Counted from the first letter of the stretch, positions 1-8,728 are shown. The stretch: DNA of 64,000 bases from Microbacterium sp. H1-D42 (GCF_022637555.1 NZ_CP093342.1:2294001-2358000), one strand, 5' to 3'. Translations and numbers: made by a program. Notes: generated by a model from the sequence alone, not told the origin.

Positions 1-1
1 C

Positions 2-595
2 ACCGGCCGCACCGCGGCCGCCCGAGTCGGCGACAGCACGCGATTGGATGCTGCGCTGGAGGCATCCCTGCTGCTGGCGGCACTCGCGACGCGCGCCGGG
101 GATCACGTGCACCTGCTGATGTACGACCGGGTAGCCAGGGCCCGCGTGACCGGCGTCGACGGGGCCGCTCTGCTGCCCGCGCTGACGGACGCGATGGCGC
201 CGGTGCACGCCCGCCTGGTTGACACCGACTGGGCAGGAGCATTCGCCGCCGTGCGCTCGCTGACCACGCGGCCATCCCTGGTGGTGGTGCTCACCGCACA
301 GGATGCCGCCGAATCCGCCCGCGGGTTCCTCGGCGCGTTCCCGGATGCCTCTCGTGCGACCACGGTGCTGGTCGGATCGGTCACGGACGAGGCGATCGGC
401 GAGCTGGCGAAGAAGCGCGATTCCCGTGCCGACGTGTACCTGGCGGCTGCCGCCGAGCAGACGCTGCGGGACGCGCAGGTCGTGGCTGATGCCATCCGCC
501 GAGCCGGCGGCGAAGCGATCGCCGCGGACCCGGAGAGCCTTCCGCCGCGGATCGCCGACCGCTACCTGGAGCTGAAGGCGGCAGGGCGCCTGTGA
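2..595 (+). CDS. DUF58 domain protein, C-terminal part (cut by window edge)
   Basis: The open frame runs in from the left edge with no start in the window, so the 197 visible residues are the C-terminal part. The first residues show the DUF58 pattern of a TGRTAA-like stretch followed by GDxTRLD and a GDHVHLLMYD-like strand, part of a von Willebrand A-like fold. DUF58 proteins usually sit beside a MoxR AAA ATPase, probably as part of a chaperone-like membrane-associated complex; the MoxR gene would lie just outside the window. In mycobacteria the same family is followed directly by SpoIIM and RDD genes. Here that pair comes about 3 kb later, after fur-katA-aqpZ. Family call is firm; the cellular role is inference. 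Confidence 0.8.
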   Translation, partial: TGRTAAARVGDSTRLDAALEASLLLAALATRAGDHVHLLMYDRVARARVTGVDGAALLPALTDAMAPVHARLVDTDWAGAFAAVRSLTTRPSLVVVLTAQDAAESARGFLGAFPDASRATTVLVGSVTDEAIGELAKKRDSRADVYLAAAAEQTLRDAQVVADAIRRAGGEAIAADPESLPPRIADRYLELKAAGRL

Positions 596-637
596 CGGGC
601 ATCCGGCGACCGGACACCGCGCCTGTCCTGACTCAAT

Positions 638-676
638 CGTTTATCTGAATCAGTCAGAATAAGCTAGTCTGGAGTC
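638..676 (+). promoter_or_regulatory. fur operator and leaderless promoter
   Basis: An imperfect AT-rich inverted repeat with arms TTATCTGA (641-648) and TCAGAATAA (654-662) lies directly upstream of a TAGTCT -10 box at 665-670. The ATG follows after six bases (GGAGTC), so the transcript probably starts at or next to the start codon. The repeat overlaps where RNA polymerase would sit between -10 and -35, which suits autorepression by the Fur-family regulator encoded next. Mycobacterial furA has a similar arrangement. Binding is inferred from position and symmetry only. Confidence 0.6.
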
Positions 677-1117
677 ATGACCCCCGACACGATCGCCGAC
701 TTCCCCGCGCAGCTGCGCGGGGCAGGGCTTCGTGTCACGACGCAGCGCGTCCACGTGCTCGACGCCCTGCGCCGGCATCCGCATGCTTCCGCCGACACCG
801 TCTTCGCGGGCATCCGCGACAGCCTCCCCGGCATCGCACCCGCCACTGTGCACGGCATCTTGGGCGACCTCACAGGTGCCGGCATCGTGCGCCGCGTGAG
901 TCTCCCCGACATCGGCAGCGCGCTGTACGAGCTGCACAGCGACGACAATCACCACCATCTCCAGTGCATCGACTGCGGCCGCGTCGAGGACGTCGCCTGC
1001 GCGATCGGCGCTGCCCCCTGTCTGCATCCTTCTCATGACCACGGCATGCGAATCCTCGAAGCCGCAGTCACCTACCGAGCCCTCTGTCCCGAATGTGAAA
1101 GGAATGGCAATGGCTGA
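677..1117 (+). CDS. fur: Fur-family metal-dependent repressor (PerR/FurA type)
   Basis: This 146-residue protein has the Fur layout: an N-terminal winged helix ([13 protein letters not shown], about residues 20-32) and a C-terminal dimer and metal-binding half. Visible metal ligands are the HxxxxHHH cluster near residues 91-95, C97/C100 (CIDC) and C137/C140 (CPEC), the paired cysteines of a structural zinc site. The gene overlaps katA by 8 bases, so it very likely controls the catalase in response to peroxide or iron, as FurA does for katG in mycobacteria. The start is set by the -10 box six bases upstream. PerR-like versus iron-sensing Fur cannot be settled from sequence alone. Confidence 0.88.
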   Translation: MTPDTIADFPAQLRGAGLRVTTQRVHVLDALRRHPHASADTVFAGIRDSLPGIAPATVHGILGDLTGAGIVRRVSLPDIGSALYELHSDDNHHHLQCIDCGRVEDVACAIGAAPCLHPSHDHGMRILEAAVTYRALCPECERNGNG

Positions 1118-2606
1118 CAAGCCCGCAACCACCACCCAGACAGGAATCCCGGTCGCCAGCGACGCGCACTCGCTGACCGTCGGCGCCGACGGCGTCACGG
1201 TGCTGCACGACCGCTACCTGCTCGAGAAGCTCGCCTCGTTCAACCGCGAGCGCGTGCCCGAGCGCAACCCGCACGCCAAGGGCGGCGGCGCATTCGGTGA
1301 GCTCGAGATCACTGAGGACGTCTCGGCGTACACCCGTGCCGCTGTGTTCCAGCCGGGCGCGAAGAGCGAGACGCTGCTGCGCTTCTCGTCGGTCGCCGGC
1401 GAGCAGGGCTCCCCCGACACCTGGCGCGACGTGCGCGGCTTCTCGCTGCGCTTCTACACGACCGAGGGCAACCTCGACATCGTCGGCAACAACACCCCGA
1501 CGTTCTTCCTGCGCGACGCGATCAAGTTCCCCGACTTCATCCACTCGCAGAAGCGCCTCGGCGGCTCTGCGCTGCGCAACGCCGACATGCAGTGGGACTT
1601 CTGGACCCTCTCGCCCGAGTCGGCCCACCAGGTCACCTACGTCATGGGCGACCGCGGCATCTCGCGCTCATGGCGCCACGTCAACGGCTACGGCTCGCAC
1701 ACCTACCAGTGGGTCAACGCCGCAGGCGAGCGCTTCTGGGTGAAGTACCACTTCCTCTCCCAGCAGGGTGTCGAGCCGATGTTCGCCGATGAGGCCGAGC
1801 GCGTCGCCGGCGAGGACGCCGACTTCTACCGTCGCGACCTGTACGAGGCCATCGAGCGCGGCGACTACCCCAAGTGGGACGTCTACGTGCAGATCATGCC
1901 CTACGAAGAGGCGAAGACCTATCGCTTCAACCCGTTCGACCTGACCAAGACATGGTCGAAGAAGGACTACCCGCGCATCAAGGTCGGCACGTTCACGCTG
2001 AACCGCAACCCGGAGAACTTCTTCGCGCAGATCGAGCAGGCGGCCTTCTCGCCTGGCAACCAGGTTCCTGGCACCGGCATCTCGCCCGACAAGATGCTGA
2101 TGGCCCGCGTGTTCTCGTACAACGACGCGCAGCGCTACCGCATCGGTGCCAACTTCAACCAGCTGCCGGTGAACCAGCCGCATGCGGCCAAGGTGAACAA
2201 CTACATGCACGAAGGCCAGATGCAGTACCACTTCAACCCGGCCGAGCACCGCGTGTACACGCCGAACTCGTACGGCGCCGCCGGCGGCCCTGAGGCCGAC
2301 CCGCTGCTGGGCGTCGAGGCCAGCTGGGAGTCGGACGGCGAACTGGTGCGCTCGGCCGCCACGCTCCGTGAGGACGACGGCGACTTCGTGCAGCCCGGCA
2401 TCCTGTACCGCGAGGTCTTCGACGACGAGCAGCGCGCCCGTTTCGTCGAGACGCTGCTCGGACAGTACAACGCCCTGACCGTCCCCGCCATCCAGGAGCG
2501 CTTCTTCTGGTACTGGGGTCAGGTCGACGCGCAGCTCGGCGCCACGCTCCGCGAGCGCGCAGGTGCTCCGGTCGGCGAGGCTGAGCCGGTCGGCGTCGGC
2601 GAGTAG
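1110..2606 (+). CDS. katA: Monofunctional haem catalase (clade 3 type)
   Basis: Catalase breaks hydrogen peroxide into water and oxygen in the cytoplasm. The 498-residue protein has the small-subunit length. Visible signatures are the distal histidine region ([14 protein letters not shown]55), an asparagine near residue 128 in NNTPTFF, and the proximal haem-ligand motif RVFSYNDAQ with Y337. I chose ATG 1110, which has an AAAGGA ribosome site six bases upstream; ATG 1104 is in frame but touches that site. The start lies inside the end of fur (8-base overlap), so the two are translationally coupled. A strong hairpin follows the stop codon. Confidence 0.95.
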   Translation: MADKPATTTQTGIPVASDAHSLTVGADGVTVLHDRYLLEKLASFNRERVPERNPHAKGGGAFGELEITEDVSAYTRAAVFQPGAKSETLLRFSSVAGEQGSPDTWRDVRGFSLRFYTTEGNLDIVGNNTPTFFLRDAIKFPDFIHSQKRLGGSALRNADMQWDFWTLSPESAHQVTYVMGDRGISRSWRHVNGYGSHTYQWVNAAGERFWVKYHFLSQQGVEPMFADEAERVAGEDADFYRRDLYEAIERGDYPKWDVYVQIMPYEEAKTYRFNPFDLTKTWSKKDYPRIKVGTFTLNRNPENFFAQIEQAAFSPGNQVPGTGISPDKMLMARVFSYNDAQRYRIGANFNQLPVNQPHAAKVNNYMHEGQMQYHFNPAEHRVYTPNSYGAAGGPEADPLLGVEASWESDGELVRSAATLREDDGDFVQPGILYREVFDDEQRARFVETLLGQYNALTVPAIQERFFWYWGQVDAQLGATLRERAGAPVGEAEPVGVGE

Positions 2607-2621
2607 TCTCGCCCCCTAAGG

Positions 2622-2653
2622 CGCCCTCCGTCCGCAGTCGCGGGCGGGGGGCG
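2622..2653 (+). terminator. Rho-independent terminator after katA
   Basis: A 14-base stem (arms 2622-2635 and 2640-2653, two mismatches) with an AGTC loop is followed by TTTC. It lies 16 bases after the katA stop and closes the fur-katA transcript. Confidence 0.75.
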
Positions 2654-2745
2654 TTTCGGCGTGTCGACCTGGGAGAATCCTCAATGCTGCGGGATCCTGA
2701 CTTCGCGTGGCAATCGTCGCGCATCGACCGGAAGGACACCTTGAG

Positions 2746-3516
2746 ATGTCTGAGTCACCCACTGAAGCTGTCGCTCAGCCGACGCTCGGCGCCAAGCTCG
2801 CCGCCGAGGGCTTCGGCACATTCCTACTCGTCTTCGGCGGTGTCGGCACCGCCGTCTTCGCCTCGAACCACTTCACCGAGCCCGGCACCGAGTCGGCCGT
2901 GTACGTCGCGATCGCACTCGCATTCGGTCTGACCGTGCTGGTCGGCGTGTACGCCTTCGGCCCGATCTCGGGCGGTCACTTCAACCCCGCCGTCACGTTG
3001 GGCGCGGCTGCCGCCGGTCGCACGCCATGGCGCGACGTCGGGCCGTACATCATCGCGCAGGTGGTCGGCGGCGTGATCGCATCGACCGGGCTGGTGCTGA
3101 TCGGCATGTTCGGCCCCCAGGGATGGCTCACCGGCGCCCAGGACGCGGGCTTCGCCAGCAACGGCTGGGACGAGCTCTCCCCGAGCGGGTTCGCGATGCC
3201 TGCGGCCATGATCATCGAGGTGATCCTGACCGGATTCTTCCTGCTCGTGATCCTCGGTTCGACGCACCCGAAGCGCGGCTCGCTCTTCGCCGGCGTCGCG
3301 ATCGGTCTCACCCTCACCCTGATCCACCTGATCTCCATCCCGGTCGACAACACGTCGGTGAACCCGGCCCGCTCGATCGCCGCGGCGATCTACGGGGGCC
3401 CCGAGGCACTCGGACAGCTCTGGGTCTTCCTGGTGTTCCCCGTCATCGGCGCGATGATCGCCGGCTACGCCTACCGGGCGCTGTTCGACGGCGAGGGCAA
3501 GGAGCCCATCGTCTGA
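2746..3516 (+). CDS. aqpZ: Aquaporin Z-type water channel
   Basis: This 256-residue membrane protein of the MIP family has six predicted transmembrane helices and both channel motifs: NPA at N80 (GGHFNPAVTLG) and NPA at N206 followed by R209 (VNPARS). The ISIPVxNTSVNPARS context is that of water-selective AqpZ rather than GlpF. The chosen ATG has a GGAAGGA ribosome site nine bases upstream. The gene stands between katA and the SpoIIM/RDD pair, with terminators on both sides, so it is probably a single transcription unit. Some aquaporins also pass hydrogen peroxide, which would suit its place beside the catalase, but that is inference. Confidence 0.92.
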   Translation: MSESPTEAVAQPTLGAKLAAEGFGTFLLVFGGVGTAVFASNHFTEPGTESAVYVAIALAFGLTVLVGVYAFGPISGGHFNPAVTLGAAAAGRTPWRDVGPYIIAQVVGGVIASTGLVLIGMFGPQGWLTGAQDAGFASNGWDELSPSGFAMPAAMIIEVILTGFFLLVILGSTHPKRGSLFAGVAIGLTLTLIHLISIPVDNTSVNPARSIAAAIYGGPEALGQLWVFLVFPVIGAMIAGYAYRALFDGEGKEPIV

Positions 3517-3539
3517 TCCGCGCTGACGGCGATCGACAG

Positions 3540-3569
3540 GAGAGGGAGCGGCTGCGGCCGCTCCCTCTC
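3540..3569. terminator. Bidirectional terminator between aqpZ and SpoIIM gene
   Basis: A perfect 13-base stem (arms GAGAGGGAGCGGC and its complement) with a four-base loop lies in the 69-base gap between two convergent genes. It can serve aqpZ on the plus strand and the SpoIIM gene on the minus strand. Confidence 0.8.
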
Positions 3570-3585
3570 TTCATCTATCGCCCAC

Positions 3586-4575
3586 TCAGCCGGCGGTGAG
3601 GGTGGGTGTGCCGGCCTCGTACTCGACGAGGTCGCCGCTCTCCCCCGCGCGCACCGCACGTCGTCCGATCACGAGCATGTAGAACAGGAAGACTCCGAGA
3701 GCCAGAGCGCCGATGCCGATCTTGACCGACCACGGGAGCGCTGCCCCGGTGACGAAGCCCTCGACGAGGCCGGAGAGCAGCAGCACGAAGATGAGTCCGA
3801 TGGCGACGGTTGCCAGGGCCCTCCCCTCAGACGCCAGCGCCTCGCCTCGGGTGCGGCGCCCCGGCACGACCCAGGCCCAGAACACGTGCAGACCGGCCGC
3901 GGCGGCCACGAAGATCGCCGTGAGCTCGAGCAGGCCGTGCGGCAGGATATGCAGGATCATGGTGTCGAGGTGCCCGTACGCCGCCATCACCGCGGTCGAC
4001 ACGCCCAATCCGACGGCGTTCTGCATCAGCATCCACACCGGCCAGATGCCCGTCACGCCGAACAGGACGCACTGCATCGCGATCCAGGCGTTGTTGAACC
4101 ACACCATGCCCGCGAACGAGGCCATTGGCTCGTAGTAGCCGACGAAGTCCTCTTCGGCGTACTGCTGCAGCACCTCGGGAGTGCCGAGCGCCGCAACGCG
4201 AGTGGGATCGGCGGCGATCCAGGCCGCCGTGATGGCCACAGTGAGCACGAACAGCGCGGCGATCACGGCCGTCGTCCACCTGATGCGGTACAGCGCGGCC
4301 GGGAACTGCAGGGTGAAGAAGCGTGCGGCCTGCGCCAGGATGTTGTCGCTGGCTCCGGTGAATCGCAGCCGGGCGGTGGCGAGGATCGTCGACAGGTAGG
4401 CACCCTGCGGCGAATCACCGACGGACGTCTTCAATTCTGCGAGGTCGGCGGACGCCGCGCGATAGCGCACGATGAGCTCGTCGACCTCGGCACCGTCGAG
4501 GTGTCGTCGTCGGCTCAGATCATCCAGCCGTTCCCACTCGGGTCGGCGTGCGTCGGCGAGGGCATCGGCATCCAC
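3586..4575 (-). CDS. SpoIIM (stage II sporulation protein M) family membrane protein
   Basis: The protein is 329 residues from GTG 4575. An N-terminal cytoplasmic helical region (WERLDDLSRRR, then YRAASADLAEL) precedes a five- or six-helix membrane domain that carries the SpoIIM HGLLE motif (ILPHGLLELTAIF). SpoIIM homologues occur widely in non-sporulating actinobacteria beside RDD and DUF58/MoxR genes, where their role is unknown; a part in envelope or osmotic adaptation is only a guess. I chose GTG 4575 because a TACAGT -10 box lies exactly seven bases upstream. The in-frame ATG at 4593 would add six residues and would overlap the divergent RDD start codon. Confidence 0.8.
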   Translation of the reverse strand: MDADALADARRPEWERLDDLSRRRHLDGAEVDELIVRYRAASADLAELKTSVGDSPQGAYLSTILATARLRFTGASDNILAQAARFFTLQFPAALYRIRWTTAVIAALFVLTVAITAAWIAADPTRVAALGTPEVLQQYAEEDFVGYYEPMASFAGMVWFNNAWIAMQCVLFGVTGIWPVWMLMQNAVGLGVSTAVMAAYGHLDTMILHILPHGLLELTAIFVAAAAGLHVFWAWVVPGRRTRGEALASEGRALATVAIGLIFVLLLSGLVEGFVTGAALPWSVKIGIGALALGVFLFYMLVIGRRAVRAGESGDLVEYEAGTPTLTAG

Positions 4576-4591
4576 CTGATTTACTGTACTC
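4576..4591. promoter_or_regulatory. Overlapping divergent leaderless promoters (SpoIIM / RDD)
   Basis: The tiny divergent gap holds the near-palindromic core TTTACTGTACT. Read on the minus strand, TACAGT is seven bases before the SpoIIM GTG. Read on the plus strand, TTTACT is six bases before the RDD ATG. The two -10 regions share the same bases, so the polymerases must compete. Confidence 0.5.
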
Positions 4592-5401
4592 ATGTCTGCT
4601 GAGATCACGGATGAACAGGAGATCCTCTCCGGTGAGGCCGTCGCGATCGATGTGCAGCCGGTGGGTTTCGTACTGCGCGCGGCTGGCGCGCTGATCGACA
4701 TGCTGATCGGCTTCGCCGTGTTCATCGCGTTCATGCTGCTGCAGACGTGGCTGATGTCGCAGGGGCTGATGGATGAGCATCTGTTCCGGATCCTCACGAT
4801 CTGGGCGTCGGTGCTGAGCTTTCTGGTGCTGCCGATCACCATCGAGATGGCAACGCGCGGTCGCAGCGTCGGCAAGCTCGCCGTCGGAGGGCGCATCGTC
4901 CGCCTCGACGGCGGCGCGATCACGTTCCGCCACACGTTCATCCGCGCACTGCTCGGAGTGCTCGAGATCTACCTCACTCTCGGCGGCATCGCGGTGATCA
5001 CCGGCGCACTGACCGCCCGCTCGCAGCGTCTCGGCGACCTCGTCGCCGGCACATACTCCCAGCGCGTGCGCACACCGCGCCTGCAGCCCCACGTTCCGAT
5101 CCTGCCGCCGTCGCTGGCGGGATGGGCGTCGATCGCCGACGTCGCCCGGATGCCGGACAGACTCGCCCGTCGCATCTCGCAGTTCCTCGCGAACGCAGAG
5201 CGCCTCTCGCCCGCGGCGCGCGTGAGCGTGGGCCGCGACCTCGCCGCAGAGGCCGCGCCGTTCGTCTCGCCACTGCCCGAGGTCTCGCCCGAGGAGCTGC
5301 TGCGCGGCATCACCGTGCTGCGCCGACAGCGCGAACAGCGCGCGCTCGTGCTCGCCGACGACCGCGCCGAGCGACTCAGCGGGCAGCGCATCCGCGTCTG
5401 A
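4592..5401 (+). CDS. RDD family membrane protein
   Basis: This 269-residue protein has the RDD pattern: a conserved R and D in the first helix (RAAGALIDMLIG), a second helix, and RSVGKLAVGGRIV followed by a third hydrophobic segment. The last 90 residues are charged and cytoplasmic (AERLSPAARVSVGRDLAAEAAPFV). The partner is the divergent SpoIIM gene, a pairing conserved in actinobacteria including mycobacteria. RDD proteins have been linked to ion or sodium transport in some bacteria, but no substrate can be read here. There is no ribosome site, in keeping with a leaderless start. Confidence 0.85.
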   Translation: MSAEITDEQEILSGEAVAIDVQPVGFVLRAAGALIDMLIGFAVFIAFMLLQTWLMSQGLMDEHLFRILTIWASVLSFLVLPITIEMATRGRSVGKLAVGGRIVRLDGGAITFRHTFIRALLGVLEIYLTLGGIAVITGALTARSQRLGDLVAGTYSQRVRTPRLQPHVPILPPSLAGWASIADVARMPDRLARRISQFLANAERLSPAARVSVGRDLAAEAAPFVSPLPEVSPEELLRGITVLRRQREQRALVLADDRAERLSGQRIRV

Positions 5402-5428
5402 GCTCGCTGATTCGGGACTGGTTCGACC

Positions 5429-6643
5429 TCAGAATCGGATTGCGTCGATCACCTTCACCCGCAGCGCCACCAGCGCGGGGACGAAGCCGGCGAGGGCGCC
5501 GACGATAACCGCGGCGATCAGGCCGGTGAGGGCTGCGCGCATCGGGAACGGCGGCACGTCGACGAGTCCCTGGAACATCCACTCGATCAGCAGCGGTGAG
5601 CGCAGCAGGGCGACCACCACGGCGATGCCGATGATCCCGGCGACCGTGGTCGCCACCAGGCTCTCCAGCAGCACCGACGTGAACACCCGCCCTGCGGTCG
5701 CTCCGAAGGCCCGTCGCACGCCGATCTCGCGCACGCGCTGACGCATCGCGACGAGTTGGATGTTGATCAGGCTGAGAGCACCGAGTGCCAGGATCAGCAC
5801 CGCGATCCCGCCGATGATCAGCTCGAACATCCGCTGGGACTCCAGGTAGCCCGGCTGCGCCCCCTGGTCGCTGCGACCGACCGACACGTCCTGCCCGGCG
5901 GGAAGGCCCGCACGCAGATCCATCGCCAGCACCGGCCCGATGGCATCCGCGTCGTTCTGCGCCACCCAGATGTCGTAGCGGGGCACGACGCCCTCGGGCA
6001 GAGCATCGACGCGCGCCGCGTACGCGTCATACAGCAGGTCGATGCGCACCTCTTCGTCCCATGGGCCCTCCTTCGGGCGCACGCCGACGATCTGGTGGAT
6101 GCCGCCGGCGTCGCCGCCGATGGTGAGGAGCGGATGCTGCGCGACGGGCACACGGCCGAGGCGATCCCACAGCGTCTCGGAGATGATCACCGGCGGTGCC
6201 AGCGCCAGTGCATCGTCGGCGCGGAACTCGCGACCGTCGATCAGCTTCTCGCGGTGCATGGACGCGTACAGCGGGTCGATGAGGCGCGTCGTCGTGCCAT
6301 GCACGCCGTCCGATGCCTGCACCGGCGCCTGGAGCCCCTCCGCGATGCGGGCGACATGACTGAACTCGTACCGTTCCGCGACACGGCGGAAGTGCTCGTC
6401 GAAGGCGGCCGGTTCCACAGGAGCACCGTCATCCGACATGGCGCTGACTGCGATCGTGGCCAGGCGGCCTCCCCAGCGGTCGGCTTGCTCTGCCTGCGAC
6501 TGCATCTGGTACTCGGAGATGGCGATGACCGCAGTGAGCGCGGCCACTGAGACGGCGATTCCGATCAGGCTGAGCAGAACGCGCAGCTTGTGCACGCGGA
6601 TCTCGGCCCAGGCGTCGGCGATGGCTCCGATGATCCCGCTCAC
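5429..6643 (-). CDS. MacB/FtsX-type ABC transporter permease
   Basis: This 404-residue permease has one N-terminal helix (RVLLSLIGIAVSVAALTAVIAIS), a large extracytoplasmic MacB-PCD-like domain (about residues 45-270), and three C-terminal helices of the FtsX type with the cytoplasmic VREIGVRRAFGATAG loop that couples to the ATPase. It is the last gene of a three-gene operon (adaptor, ATPase, permease) with ATGA overlaps at both junctions. The set resembles MacAB-like exporters of antimicrobial compounds or peptides in Gram-positive bacteria; the substrate is unknown. Confidence 0.9.
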   Translation of the reverse strand: MSGIIGAIADAWAEIRVHKLRVLLSLIGIAVSVAALTAVIAISEYQMQSQAEQADRWGGRLATIAVSAMSDDGAPVEPAAFDEHFRRVAERYEFSHVARIAEGLQAPVQASDGVHGTTTRLIDPLYASMHREKLIDGREFRADDALALAPPVIISETLWDRLGRVPVAQHPLLTIGGDAGGIHQIVGVRPKEGPWDEEVRIDLLYDAYAARVDALPEGVVPRYDIWVAQNDADAIGPVLAMDLRAGLPAGQDVSVGRSDQGAQPGYLESQRMFELIIGGIAVLILALGALSLINIQLVAMRQRVREIGVRRAFGATAGRVFTSVLLESLVATTVAGIIGIAVVVALLRSPLLIEWMFQGLVDVPPFPMRAALTGLIAAVIVGALAGFVPALVALRVKVIDAIRF

Positions 6644-7404
6644 GGCGCGACCTCCTGCAACGTTGCCTCGTCCTGCGGCGTCGGGGCGTCCTGCAGCGTC
6701 GACGCCTCGAATGCGCGGCGCAGGTCGGCCGGGACGAGCACTCCGCCGTCCAGTCGGTAGTGTCGCCGGGCGCGGGCCGCTACGTGCAGGTCGTGGGTGA
6801 TGGTCACCAGTGCCGCATCCGTCTCGGTGGCCACCTGGTCCAGCAGCGCCATGACGGTGGCACCCGTGTCGATGTCGAGGGCGCCGGTGGGCTCATCGGC
6901 CAGGATCAGCACCGGGCGGCGCACCAGAGCGCGAGCGATGGCGACGCGCTGCTGCTCACCACCGGAGAGGCGGTCGGCGACCTGCTCGATGCGATGTCCG
7001 AGTCCAACGCGCTCGAGCATGTCGGCGGCGATGCGGCGACGTCGCCAGAACATCGACCCGCCGGCGTGCCCAAGCGGCATCATCACGTTGTCGAGCGCCG
7101 TGCGCCCGGGAAGCAGGTTGAACTGCTGGAACACGAACCCCACGTTCGCGCCGCGCAGGCGGTCGAGTCGGCCCGTGCGCATTCGTCGCACCTCGCGCCC
7201 CTCGAACGCGACGCTGCCGCTCGTGGGCGCATCGAGCATGCCGAGGATGTTCAGCAGCGTCGACTTTCCGGATCCCGAGCGACCGACGATCGAGACGTGG
7301 TCGCCTGCAGCGACTTCGAGCGTGACGCCCCGCAGGATCTCCAGCATCGAGTCGTCCGGCAGACGCACGCTCTTGGCGACATCCTGCAGGGTGACAAGAG
7401 TCAC
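6640..7404 (-). CDS. ABC transporter ATP-binding protein (MacB/LolD type)
   Basis: The 254-residue ATPase has Walker A GRSGSGKST (41-49), signature LSGGEQ (147-152) and Walker B VLILADEP (166-173), with a Q-loop in FVFQQFNLL. The sequence class is that of MacB/LolD-type ATPases that work with FtsX-like permeases. It overlaps the adaptor gene upstream by 4 bases and the permease downstream by 4 bases, so the three subunits are made in step. A repetitive C-terminal tail (LQDAPTPQDEATLQE) is unusual for the family and may be a linker. Confidence 0.92.
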   Translation of the reverse strand: MTLVTLQDVAKSVRLPDDSMLEILRGVTLEVAAGDHVSIVGRSGSGKSTLLNILGMLDAPTSGSVAFEGREVRRMRTGRLDRLRGANVGFVFQQFNLLPGRTALDNVMMPLGHAGGSMFWRRRRIAADMLERVGLGHRIEQVADRLSGGEQQRVAIARALVRRPVLILADEPTGALDIDTGATVMALLDQVATETDAALVTITHDLHVAARARRHYRLDGGVLVPADLRRAFEASTLQDAPTPQDEATLQEVAP

Positions 7405-8330
7405 CAGCTCGCCCCGGTCTCGCAGATCTCGTTGCCCGTGCCATCGTCATAGCAGAACTCCTCTGCCGGCGCGGCGAACCCGGGCACGAACTGGCGGATC
7501 GCGTCACCCTCGACGAGCCCCTCCACCACTTCGACGTTCTCGCCATCGTTCACCCCGAGGGTGATCTTGCGCTCCTCCGGATCGCTGCCGTCACCGGCAT
7601 CCACCCACACGATCCCGCTGCCGGCGCCACCCTTGACTGCGGTGACCGGCACGATAAGGGCGTCATCGACCTTGCCGAGGGCGAGGTCGATCGTGGCGGG
7701 CAGACCGGCGAAGACCTTCTGGTCGGCTGGTATCGCGCAGCGCACGCTGGCTGTGCCGTCCTCGGCGATCTCGACCCGCACCCCTGTGCAGGTGAACGGC
7801 GCTGGTCCGCCGGTGATCGTCACCGTGCCCTCCGCCGGGGCGTTCACGAGGCGGTAGAGCTGGGTGGCCTGCACGGTGGCCTGCAGGTGGTGACGCGTGG
7901 GAGTCAGCGTGAGCGCCTCACCGCCGATGCTGGCCATCTGACCCTTGACCAGACCGATCAGCGACACATTCCCCGCCTCGGGGGCGCGCACCTCGATGGT
8001 CTTCGCCGGATACTCCTGTTTGATCGTGAACAGCAGCTGGTCCTTGGCTACAGCGGCCCCGTCTGCGACGTGCACCGCCGTGACAGTGCCGTCGGTCTCC
8101 GTGCGCACGATGTAGGCCGCATCCCGGGCGATGTTGCCCTGAAGTGTCAGCTCGTTCACGACAGCGCCGCGTTCGACGGCGATGACCGGATCAGCGATGC
8201 CCGCGGTGGGCTGCTCCTGGGCCACGTCCGCCGCGGCAGGGAAGAAGGCGAGCTTGACCAGCGCGGCAGCGCCCGCTGCGAGCACGAGGATGAAGATGAC
8301 CGGGACTACGATGCGACGCCAGACGAGCAC
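7401..8330 (-). CDS. HlyD/MacA-like membrane fusion adaptor
   Basis: From GTG 8330 the product is 309 residues. It has a single N-terminal transmembrane anchor (VVPVIFILVLAAGAAALVK), then split lipoyl-like and barrel segments (GTVTAVHVADGAAVAKDQLLF, and IEVRAPEAGNVSLIGLVKGQ), as in actinobacterial peptidoglycan-binding/HlyD adaptors. A short C-terminal extension carries two cysteines (EEFCYDDGTGNEICE), perhaps a disulfide outside the cell. I prefer GTG 8330 because GGAAAGG lies five bases upstream and family members start with VWRR-like residues; GTG 8372 is in frame but sits in the TACGGT box at 8372-8377. It is the first gene of the MacAB-like operon. Confidence 0.82.
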   Translation of the reverse strand: MLVWRRIVVPVIFILVLAAGAAALVKLAFFPAAADVAQEQPTAGIADPVIAVERGAVVNELTLQGNIARDAAYIVRTETDGTVTAVHVADGAAVAKDQLLFTIKQEYPAKTIEVRAPEAGNVSLIGLVKGQMASIGGEALTLTPTRHHLQATVQATQLYRLVNAPAEGTVTITGGPAPFTCTGVRVEIAEDGTASVRCAIPADQKVFAGLPATIDLALGKVDDALIVPVTAVKGGAGSGIVWVDAGDGSDPEERKITLGVNDGENVEVVEGLVEGDAIRQFVPGFAAPAEEFCYDDGTGNEICETGASW

Positions 8331-8436
8331 TGCTGCCTTTCCGGAGCGCCGCCTTGACGTCCCCCAGATCACCGTAGCGGGCGCGGTGCGCCCGACCGAT
8401 CAGGGTTTCCCCCGATTCCTGGGTGATGCCCCTCAA

Positions 8437-8661
8437 TCAGCTGCGCAGCGTGGCGTGGCGTACGACCAGCCAGCCCGCAGGGACCGAGAGCCGATCCGCG
8501 TGCTGCGCACACAGATCGTGCGCGTGAGGGTCGTCGCCTGGACCGAGCGGGCCGAGTGCCGCCATCTGATCGCCGTAGTCGTAGGTCAGCGTCGCGACGG
8601 CCTCGCGCGCGCAGGCCACCTTCGAGCACAGTCGCTCTTCCACACCGAGTCGTTCGTCCAT
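8437..8661 (-). CDS. DUF3499 family protein
   Basis: This 74-residue protein matches the actinobacterial DUF3499 pattern: an early CSKVAC pair of cysteines, VATLTYDYGDQMAALGPL, then a PHAHDLCAQHADRLSVPAGW segment with further Cys and His. The spread of Cys and His suggests a small metal-binding fold. In mycobacteria the homologue lies next to the zincin-like gene and whiB2, as here. Its function is unknown. A TACTCT -10 box seven bases before ATG implies a leaderless transcript. Confidence 0.88.
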   Translation of the reverse strand: MDERLGVEERLCSKVACAREAVATLTYDYGDQMAALGPLGPGDDPHAHDLCAQHADRLSVPAGWLVVRHATLRS

Positions 8662-8728
8662 CGTGCCCAGAGTATGCCGACCTCGTGCCGCTGACCCGCT
8701 GGCGCGCGGCAGCGCCTAGACTTTCGGC
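8662..8728. promoter_or_regulatory. Two divergent leaderless promoters
   Basis: On the minus strand TACTCT (8669-8674) is seven bases before the DUF3499 ATG. On the plus strand TAGACT (8717-8722) is six bases before the zincin-like ATG. Neither gene has a ribosome site. Confidence 0.65.

Noticed and set aside
1035..1109. An upstream start for katA at 1035 giving 523 residues
   Set aside because: That extension lies inside fur and would add 25 residues not typical of catalases. ATG 1110 has a good ribosome site.
4593..4593. ATG 4593 as the SpoIIM start
   Set aside because: It would overlap the RDD start codon and has no -10 box at the right distance, while GTG 4575 has TACAGT exactly seven bases upstream.
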